Part shown: one piece after another, positions 51,644-60,267 of the stretch
Position numbering within the stretch: the first letter of the stretch is position 1
How the letters are laid out: each line of letters opens with the position of its first letter
Assembly (NCBI GenBank): GCA_022572355.1
Contig: JACZWC010000027.1
Span: forward strand, 1 to 60,267
DNA length: 60,267 nucleotides
Source: Bacteroidota bacterium
GTDB lineage: Bacteria > Bacteroidota > Bacteroidia > NORP154
Direction of reading: 5' to 3'
Notes under the pieces: generated by a model
Told to the model about the DNA's origin: nothing
The model's database searches: none
What the model saw: only the letters and a program-made list of their open reading frames with translations
Made by a program: the position numbers and the translations under genes

Positions 51644-52681
51644 TTACATTAATGAGCGCCTCTTGGTTCTAATCGGTGGTGGCAATTGCCGTATATATGA
51701 TAATGAAAATTCAATTCCACCCCGTCCTTCACTTGCCACTTTCAAGTTGGATAAATTAAAGTCATAGCTCACTCCAGCAGAAAAACTCTTGAAATCCAAC
51801 CTTAGATTGGCGATGGCTGCATCACCAAAGCGATACCAACCCCCGATATAAACTGCTACTTCTTCAACATTTCCGGTGTATTTTGATCCTTCACGAAGCA
51901 CATACTTGATTAGCATTCCCGCATTGTTTTCCATCTGATTTCCCTGCATCATAAACAAATATTGTGGTAAAAAAGCCATGGCTTTACCCTTGATGCCAAT
52001 TTCCGAACCGCCATGGAAAACAATTCTGGGGTCTAGCTTCTCAGAAGATTTGTAAAATGTCAATTTTGGTGAGTTTATATGAAATACCGAAAACCCTGCA
52101 TGAAATTCAAGCTTCTCTTGCTCGTATCGCCACAGGAGCCCGGCATTAAAATCACCGTAAACAAAGCTATTCAGCTTTGAAGATTCCTGAGATGACAGGT
52201 TGCCGTTGTATCCTGACCCCTGTTGGTATTGGCTATCCCATTCTTGCTTACCTGCATTTGCTGACAATCCCCTTGATCCGAATCCACCCGAAAGTCCCAA
52301 TGAAAAGTTATTTCTTTTGTCTATAGATTTATTTGCTGCTACGGAAAGGGTGAATATATTGGTCGCATAATCCAGGTCACCGGCTTTGTCGTTAAAAAAT
52401 GCAATTCCAAAGGCCAACGCACCGTCAGTGATCTTATCTGTCAAAAATGGCATGTCAAATGAACCCCCAAATGTTGTAAAAGGCGCCGCAATATTTCTCC
52501 ACTGGTCTTTATAGTTCAGGTTAACCCTCCACAGTCCATCAAATGCACCAGTGGTTGCCGGGTTCAGTGTTGAGGGCGAAAATGAAAATTGTGAAAAATG
52601 CATATCAGGCTGGGCAGATACCTGCAAGCCTCCAAGCATACTTCCTATCAATACAATTACCAGATACTTCTTTCCTATCAT
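51644..52681 (-). CDS. PorP/SprF-family T9SS membrane protein (paralogue)
   Basis: This 345-residue protein has a signal peptide (1-23, ending VSAQ), the opening DMHFSQFSFSPSTLNPATTG and the same barrel plan as the neighbour, with which it is clearly homologous (KDQW, AGDL, GLSGGFGSRG, YIGGWYRFGDA, GGIEFSLSY). It lies 6 bp after the type-B-CTD protein gene, the usual arrangement for a cargo-specific SprF. The tandem copies suggest duplication with possible division between cargos. Confidence 0.92.
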   Translation of the reverse strand: MIGKKYLVIVLIGSMLGGLQVSAQPDMHFSQFSFSPSTLNPATTGAFDGLWRVNLNYKDQWRNIAAPFTTFGGSFDMPFLTDKITDGALAFGIAFFNDKAGDLDYATNIFTLSVAANKSIDKRNNFSLGLSGGFGSRGLSANAGKQEWDSQYQQGSGYNGNLSSQESSKLNSFVYGDFNAGLLWRYEQEKLEFHAGFSVFHINSPKLTFYKSSEKLDPRIVFHGGSEIGIKGKAMAFLPQYLFMMQGNQMENNAGMLIKYVLREGSKYTGNVEEVAVYIGGWYRFGDAAIANLRLDFKSFSAGVSYDFNLSNLKVASEGRGGIEFSLSYIRQLPPPIRTKRRSLM

Positions 52682-52687
52682 TACTTA

Positions 52688-54613
52688 CTATTTAACCAAA
52701 GTAATATTACCCTGTTTTTCAAATTCTTCTCCGTCTAAGAATGCCCCTTTCATAAAATATACAAATACTTGCGGGGCAAGCTCCTTACCTCTCTTGGTTC
52801 CATCCCAGCCTGTGTTCATTGCTACTTCAGTGCTGTTTCCATCGAATATCAATTCTCCCCATCTGTCATATATAACTATTGTTACATAATCAACAGCCTC
52901 GCCCCTGACAAATACAATGTCATTGCTACCATCACCATTGGGTGAGAAGATGTTTGGTACCCAAATGTCATTTTCGCCACATAAAGTAACTACCATGGTA
53001 TCCGGACAACCCTGACTTGTATAGATAAAGGTTATAGGTCCGGCGAGATCTCCCTTGTCTATTTCTCCTGTTAATGGATCAATAATATTGGTTGTAGTTT
53101 GAATTCCGGTTGTGGGGTCAAGATAACTCCAGGTACCTCCAGGTGGTTGAGCTGCTGACAAAAAGAATGCACCGGTTGGACAAGCCGTTGTGTCTGCTCC
53201 TGCCAGAGCCCCTGTTACATCTAATAACATTGTATCGGTACATCCACCAAATGTGTATACTATTTGATAACCATTGCCCCATGGTATTGCCAAGTGATTA
53301 ATAGATCCATCTGGATTCAGATTTGGGCTTACCAATGGATCTGGTGAAGACCAGGTTCCTCCGGAGGGAGTTGCTGCCACTGTATCTAAATAAGTCGCAA
53401 AAGGAATGAGGTTTTTGCAAAGCTCATAGTCGGGGCCAGCTTGCGGCGCCGGTATTACCGTAATAGTTAGTTTGTTGCTATAACCATTACAATTTGGATT
53501 TGTCGCTATCACTTCAATAATACTTCCTGATGCGAGGCCTGAAGCGATATAAGTATTCAATGAGCTATTTTGTACCGAGATTGAATTAATGAAAAACTCA
53601 TAAAGCGTAAAACCAGGCGTTGCGGTAAATGTGACCGTTTCTGATACGCATATTATGGTATTCGATGAGCTCAAGAGAAGTGGAGGCGCTGGCGTTCCCA
53701 AAATAAAGGACGGAAAGGTATAATTGCCCCATCCGGAACTTGTTACTGAACTTAGCAATGGTGATGTATTCATAACGGTGGTTACAATACCCATGTTCTC
53801 CCATCTGGGAACAGTCTGCCAATGGGCCATTTGTGCATATACATTGTCCAGCGCATCGTCAAACCAAATGGTAACATCTGCATCACTCGTCCCATTAGTT
53901 CTGCTGATCATGTGATAATAATCAGGATTGACTTCACAGAAAGTAGAGTCATTAATACTTCGGTCCCATCCCTCCAGAGTTGCGTCTGTATTGGCCAGTC
54001 TCACCTTAAAAGTATGCGCTGTGGCAGAGGTAGGTGTTACCTCGGCAGGCCTGTATCGCCAGGTACCAGCACTTGAGCCAACTGGAAATAAATAAGTAGA
54101 TGTACTGAGCATGTTTCTAGCCAATCCCCCGGTAGACAAACTGCTCACTATTCCAGAGTCGACTCTGGTAACACAACCCGGCGCCGTATTCGTGACGTGC
54201 ATGTTAAAAGTATCTGTTGCGAGCTCTCTGTCATTCAAAACAAGAGAATCTCCCACAGTGGCATCGATCATTTGAGTTTTGTTCCCCGTGCCGGTAAGTT
54301 TCAAGTCATGGAAGTTCGTTACTGCAGTTCCCTGGATATTCTGTGCACCACCTGATAAGAGCACTGTGCCTGCACTAGAGTTAATAAAAACAACAGGTGC
54401 AACGCTGTTATTGGTCCAGTCACCTGTGACTTCAATTGTACCACTATTATCGTAAGTTCCAGTATCCTGTGTCACCAATTCACCCGCAACAAATATCAGC
54501 GCATTATTTGAAAATATAGACGCACCGTTATTCGTCATTGTCTGGGCGTGGGATGAAAAAGGCCCCGCAACCAAAATCAATAAAACAATGATATGTGATA
54601 CAGTTTTTTTCAA
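52688..54613 (-). CDS. Surface protein with type B T9SS sorting domain
   Basis: This 641-residue secreted protein has a signal peptide (1-23, ending SHAQ). A parallel-beta-like N-terminal part (about 25-120, GTIEVTGDWTNNS, VLLSGGAQNIQG) is followed by Ig-like/PKD-like segments with paired Cys. The C-terminal gliding-motility-associated domain (about 550-641) reads VPNIFSPNGDGSNDIVFV, IYDRWGELIFDG, GWDGTKRGKELAPQVFVYFMK. This is the CHU_C (type B) sorting domain, which requires SprF-like partners. The start codon is TTG (54611-54613), directly after the TAA of the nuclease gene; no ATG precedes the signal peptide in frame. Confidence 0.9.
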   Translation of the reverse strand: MKKTVSHIIVLLILVAGPFSSHAQTMTNNGASIFSNNALIFVAGELVTQDTGTYDNSGTIEVTGDWTNNSVAPVVFINSSAGTVLLSGGAQNIQGTAVTNFHDLKLTGTGNKTQMIDATVGDSLVLNDRELATDTFNMHVTNTAPGCVTRVDSGIVSSLSTGGLARNMLSTSTYLFPVGSSAGTWRYRPAEVTPTSATAHTFKVRLANTDATLEGWDRSINDSTFCEVNPDYYHMISRTNGTSDADVTIWFDDALDNVYAQMAHWQTVPRWENMGIVTTVMNTSPLLSSVTSSGWGNYTFPSFILGTPAPPLLLSSSNTIICVSETVTFTATPGFTLYEFFINSISVQNSSLNTYIASGLASGSIIEVIATNPNCNGYSNKLTITVIPAPQAGPDYELCKNLIPFATYLDTVAATPSGGTWSSPDPLVSPNLNPDGSINHLAIPWGNGYQIVYTFGGCTDTMLLDVTGALAGADTTACPTGAFFLSAAQPPGGTWSYLDPTTGIQTTTNIIDPLTGEIDKGDLAGPITFIYTSQGCPDTMVVTLCGENDIWVPNIFSPNGDGSNDIVFVRGEAVDYVTIVIYDRWGELIFDGNSTEVAMNTGWDGTKRGKELAPQVFVYFMKGAFLDGEEFEKQGNITLVK

Positions 54614-55150
54614 TTATTCGAGCGTAAGCGAAATTTCAATGTTTAATACTTCCGATGAAAACACATCCTTTCCCGTAAAGAATTCGTGAAAATTCCCATC
54701 TATATATTTAAACCCAATTACGGTACCGTCTGAGGGATCAATGATCCAATATTCTCTTACCCCATGCTTTTCGTATATACCTTTCTTTACAGTTAAATCA
54801 TAATAGCTGGTGGAGGGTGACAGTATTTCAATAATCATATCAGGAGCTCCATGAAACCCATCTTTTCTTGCAATGGCTGAACCGTCATTGGCTACAAAAA
54901 CTATATCTGGTTGCAAGACGTTGTGTTCATCCAGGTAAACATCAATAGGTGCACAAAGCGCTTCGCCAACCGGATTATCTCGAAGGTGATTCACAATCTG
55001 CATGAATACATCCCTCAAAAGACCTTGATGCCCATAAGTGGGCGAAGCCTCCCTCATGATCAGATCACCATTGATGAGCTGATGAGGATCCCCCTCTACG
55101 AGCCTTTTATAGTCCTCGGTTGTATATCTTTTCAGTTCCTTCGTGATCAT
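54614..55150 (-). CDS. Uma2-family (DUF820) endonuclease-like protein
   Basis: This 178-residue soluble protein has the PD-(D/E)xK nuclease fold. It shows the N-terminal helix ELKRYTTEDYKRLVEGD, INGDLIMREASPTYGHQGL, VLQPDIVFVAND (the PD motif), PDMIIEILSPSTSYYDLTVKK (ExL...K) and YEKHGVREYWIIDPSDGTV. All residues expected for catalysis are present. Uma2 proteins are abundant in cyanobacteria and mostly unstudied. There is no signal peptide, so it acts in the cytoplasm. It lies 3 bp after the collagen-like gene and abuts the next gene, so it is cotranscribed with surface proteins, an odd context for a nuclease. Confidence 0.88.
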   Translation of the reverse strand: MITKELKRYTTEDYKRLVEGDPHQLINGDLIMREASPTYGHQGLLRDVFMQIVNHLRDNPVGEALCAPIDVYLDEHNVLQPDIVFVANDGSAIARKDGFHGAPDMIIEILSPSTSYYDLTVKKGIYEKHGVREYWIIDPSDGTVIGFKYIDGNFHEFFTGKDVFSSEVLNIEISLTLE

Positions 55151-55153
55151 TTT

Positions 55154-57448
<2,295 letters not shown>

Positions 57449-57475
57449 TTAATCAATGCCATTCAGATTTGATTA

Positions 57476-60267
57476 CTACTTTTTAAGTTGTGCTGGAATT
57501 GGATCTTTATTGTTCTGTGATTTTGTCTGGTCATTCTGCTTTTCTTCCTCAGCTTTAGGTTTTGTAAGCGGAATGGCTTTCCAGGCTTCATTGTCCTTTT
57601 TCAACTCTTTTGACTCACGTTTTATTGATTCTGTTGGTTTGAGTTCAGGCTTTCGTTCGTTGTTTGTTTTGATAATGCTTTCCATATCTTCCGGATAGTA
57701 CTTGCTCGGATCATAAGATCTTATATCATCTTTTGACTCGCCGATATACGGAACAAATTCTTTATAATCACCGCGTGGTAATTCAAAGGGTTTTCTATAA
57801 AACACATCATCAAGATGATCAACATCTTTATCAGCTATAACAATTTCCACCTTGGCAAATGCGCTCCAATCAAAAGTTATATCCATTTTGCCGAACGTAT
57901 TGACAACCTTAAATCCTTTTGTGTTTTTATCAGATACATAAAGAACAACATCCGGACTGTTAGACGATATGGTCACAACTGGTGCATTGCCCAACTGTGA
58001 AGAGAATTTCTCTGGAAATACAACCCACACTTCATCGCTTTCCATGGAAGCCGTTCCGAATTCATAAATATTTTTCGTGATACTTTCTTGATTTTGTCCG
58101 CCAAAGTCTAATCCCAGTGCATCTGCAAGAATATCTGTTCTGGCTACTAACCGCTTATCCCTTGCTTTTGTTTCTCTGTCGAGTTGCCTGGCGCTACCAA
58201 TTAAAAGCCCATCCATACTCTGTAAATCGACGAACTCATTGGTGGTATTACCCGCTGCCAGTTCTCCGTAGTTCAATACACAACGCGGTAAGGATTCAGG
58301 CTTAATAATCATAATATGATGTTGTAAAACTGGATCCCATACCGTGTCAGCTTCTATTGCATTTAAGAGCGCCAGATCATCATAGGTATCAAAGAGAGTG
58401 ATCGTAGTGCTCTTTCCAAAGAACCTATTGGAATACATGCGCCACCAATAAAAAGTTGCATCTCCTACGTAACCCCAGTTGCCCCCATTCGATTGAACTC
58501 GGTGGTTATCTGAAGTAGTTCCTGTCTGCCACCAACCCCAGAAATCATGCCTGTTTGCTGTCGCATTTCCGGCTCTCATAGGGCCTTGGAAATCACCGGT
58601 CCATCCAGTACTGCTGTTTTGACCAAGTACGCCTGCTCCAGCCGCACTATTGCTAATTCCATATACACCTGCCGTAACTCCACTTCCTGCTACACCGCTG
58701 CCCGGGATCAGGGTTGTTATACCTAAATTGTTTCCAGCACCTGCAACACCTGTACCAGAAGCCACTGTTTGTGCCCATGCTGCAATTCCAGTTTCGGTGC
58801 CCGTAAACGCACCACCACTGCCGCCAACAAGAAAACTGGATATTACATTGTTGCCTCCACCTATAACACCAGTACCAGATGCATTGTCATTATTTCCAAA
58901 TACGCCAAATCCATCGGCCAGATTGACACTTCCGTAAACTCCAGTACCTCCAGCGGCTGTAGCGGTGCCGTACACACCTGTAGTAGTTCCTGTACCTGCT
59001 ACTCCAGAACCTCCAACAAGAAATGTCCCTCCAAGGTTGTTCCCTGCGGCGAGTAACCCTGTACCTGTTGCGTTGGAGTTGTTGGCATACACACCGAATC
59101 CCGTTGCAGTACTTGCAAATCCGCCAACGCCATCGCCATTGGAAAATCCAAGAACCCCGAAATTGTCAGTTGCAGATCCACCAGTTGAAATACCTATTAC
59201 CCCAATTTCATTGCCCGCTATATTTAAACCAGCTATCCCATCGAATGTTGCTGCGCCTTGCACACCTAAATATCCTCTGGTGGGGCCAAAAACTCCTTGT
59301 CCCTGTACAGCATGGGAACCTCCAGTTGTATTTGTTTGATTAACAAATGCTATGGCGTCATTGGCAACTGTTCCGCTAACGTGAAGTTTGTTCAGCGGTG
59401 TTACCAAACCAATTCCCACATTTCCATTTGCTTCAACCGTCATTCTTTCAATATTGTTAGTGCGTATTTTGAAATCAGCGCTATTCGTTGGCCCGATAAA
59501 ATTTGCAGCCGCAATTCCCGCATTACCTGTTAAAGACCAGGCGGTATTGGTAGGGACAGGGCCCCAAACGCCCGTACCCAGTAGTACATCTGTTACTGCT
59601 CCCGCCGCAAGTGGAGTCAGGTTTCCTACTGCCGTTGCCTGCACCATCCTTGTACCTACCCCTGCCAAAGAAGATGTGCGGATATTGCCAACAACATGAA
59701 GCTTTTCTAATGGTGATATGGTTCCAATACCAACCTGTTGGTCATTGCCTTCTGCCGTAAAGAATTTTGTGCCTGCGCCATTAGTTATATAAAAATCCTG
59801 ACTGCCTCCGCCAGAAACTCCAACACGAAATTCCGCATTGCCATTAATATAAGTCACCAGGTCATTAGCGGCATATATATTTTGCCTGCTTGAACATTCT
59901 ATTCTGTAATCCCTACCAGGGAAAGAAGTTGAATTTACACGCAGGTAGCCGTTGACATCGAGTTTATAAGCTGGCGTCAGCGTATTGATGCCAACATTAC
60001 CGGTAGAGGTAACCCTCACTCTATCGATGTTGTTCGTTCTGATTTGCCAGTGATTTGCATCAGTTGTACCAATAAAATTACCAGGAGGTGCTGTTCCGGC
60101 ATTTCCGGTTAACGACCATGCGTTTAAAGCGCCATCGAGGCCTGTTGGCCCAGTAGCGCCATCTGCTCCATTTGTACCATTAGTTCCGTTAGTACCATTG
60201 GCCCCGGTCAATCCAGTAGGCCCTGTTGGCCCAGTAGCGCCATCTGCTCCATTTGTACCATTAGTTC
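57476..60267 (-). CDS. Large collagen-like fibre protein, 5' partial
   Basis: At least 930 residues are visible; the N-terminus lies beyond the right edge and the apparent TTG start at 60211 is inside the collagen repeat. The visible part begins with Gly-X-Y repeats (GTN, GAD, GAT, GPT, GLT). Two tail-fibre-like units follow with the motif pair NAWSLTGNAG and GNVGI...TP...KL.V.G. A long Gly-rich region (GVYG, GVFG, GTGV, GNN repeats) comes next. After that lies an alpha/beta region with no S74 dyad, then a lysine/glutamate-rich tail of about 60 residues (ERKPELKPTESIKRESKELKK, in part). No T9SS sorting domain is seen. It is probably the first, or an early, gene of the operon. Confidence 0.85.
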   Translation of the reverse strand, partial: TNGTNGADGATGPTGPTGLTGANGTNGTNGTNGADGATGPTGLDGALNAWSLTGNAGTAPPGNFIGTTDANHWQIRTNNIDRVRVTSTGNVGINTLTPAYKLDVNGYLRVNSTSFPGRDYRIECSSRQNIYAANDLVTYINGNAEFRVGVSGGGSQDFYITNGAGTKFFTAEGNDQQVGIGTISPLEKLHVVGNIRTSSLAGVGTRMVQATAVGNLTPLAAGAVTDVLLGTGVWGPVPTNTAWSLTGNAGIAAANFIGPTNSADFKIRTNNIERMTVEANGNVGIGLVTPLNKLHVSGTVANDAIAFVNQTNTTGGSHAVQGQGVFGPTRGYLGVQGAATFDGIAGLNIAGNEIGVIGISTGGSATDNFGVLGFSNGDGVGGFASTATGFGVYANNSNATGTGLLAAGNNLGGTFLVGGSGVAGTGTTTGVYGTATAAGGTGVYGSVNLADGFGVFGNNDNASGTGVIGGGNNVISSFLVGGSGGAFTGTETGIAAWAQTVASGTGVAGAGNNLGITTLIPGSGVAGSGVTAGVYGISNSAAGAGVLGQNSSTGWTGDFQGPMRAGNATANRHDFWGWWQTGTTSDNHRVQSNGGNWGYVGDATFYWWRMYSNRFFGKSTTITLFDTYDDLALLNAIEADTVWDPVLQHHIMIIKPESLPRCVLNYGELAAGNTTNEFVDLQSMDGLLIGSARQLDRETKARDKRLVARTDILADALGLDFGGQNQESITKNIYEFGTASMESDEVWVVFPEKFSSQLGNAPVVTISSNSPDVVLYVSDKNTKGFKVVNTFGKMDITFDWSAFAKVEIVIADKDVDHLDDVFYRKPFELPRGDYKEFVPYIGESKDDIRSYDPSKYYPEDMESIIKTNNERKPELKPTESIKRESKELKKDNEAWKAIPLTKPKAEEEKQNDQTKSQNNKDPIPAQLKK
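60141..60267 (-). repeat. 81-bp direct repeat in the second collagen region
   Basis: The 46 bp at 60141-60186 recur exactly at 60222-60267, an 81-bp period (27 residues, nine Gly-X-Y triplets). The repeat runs off the window edge. Confidence 0.8.

Overview
The window is chromosomal DNA of a Bacteroidota bacterium, probably a Cytophagia- or Flavobacteriia-like species. The evidence is: type IX secretion C-terminal sorting domains (12.6, 14.5 and 52.8 kb), SprB-type repeats, two PorP/SprF proteins, promoters of the Bacteroidota form TTG-N17..23-TAnnTTTG in front of several genes, almost no Shine-Dalgarno sites, and both a lipoamide 2-oxoglutarate dehydrogenase and a 2-oxoacid:ferredoxin oxidoreductase. 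The DNA is moderately AT-rich and gene-dense. The longer intergenic gaps are packed with short palindromic repeats.

Layout. 0-10 kb: a truncated TPR membrane protein, tRNA-Ser(GGA) followed by a small decayed GIY-YIG element bounded by a 20-bp copy of the tRNA 3' end, an ExbB/ExbD energy-transduction operon, a CPBP protease, a tRNA-dihydrouridine synthase, a LolC/E-type permease and a second TPR membrane protein. 10-21 kb: a methyltransferase and rbfA, two paralogous T9SS-exported SprB-repeat proteins, HflX, a small membrane protein and a pair of periplasmic amidohydrolases. 21-40 kb: a radical SAM protein, a lipoprotein with an unusual CH...HGD...C segment, then an envelope-lipid block: RND/MMPL transporter, rmlA, polyprenyl synthase, a PlsC-like acyltransferase, and a 2,804-residue iterative type I polyketide synthase (KS-AT-DH-cMT-psiKR-ER-KR-ACP-TE) followed by its own Sfp-type phosphopantetheinyl transferase and a long-chain acyl-CoA synthetase. 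40-50.6 kb: central carbon metabolism, with korA, a tiny membrane protein, korB, a FAD oxidoreductase, odhA and odhB. 50.6-60.3 kb (minus strand): six tightly packed genes encoding two collagen-like fibre proteins (one with a peptidase-S74 tail chaperone), a Uma2-family nuclease, a type-B-CTD T9SS substrate and two PorP/SprF proteins. The first gene runs off the right edge.

How it may work together (inference). The PKS block has every activity needed to build a fully reduced, C-methylated acyl chain, release it, activate it and transfer it to a glycerolipid, and an MMPL-type exporter lies nearby. The right-hand operon looks like a dedicated surface-fibre system that uses T9SS with its own SprF-like partners. 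A recurrent mini-hairpin (14-nt conserved loop, 6-bp stem that differs at each site but always pairs) occurs at least four times, three of them inside reading frames.
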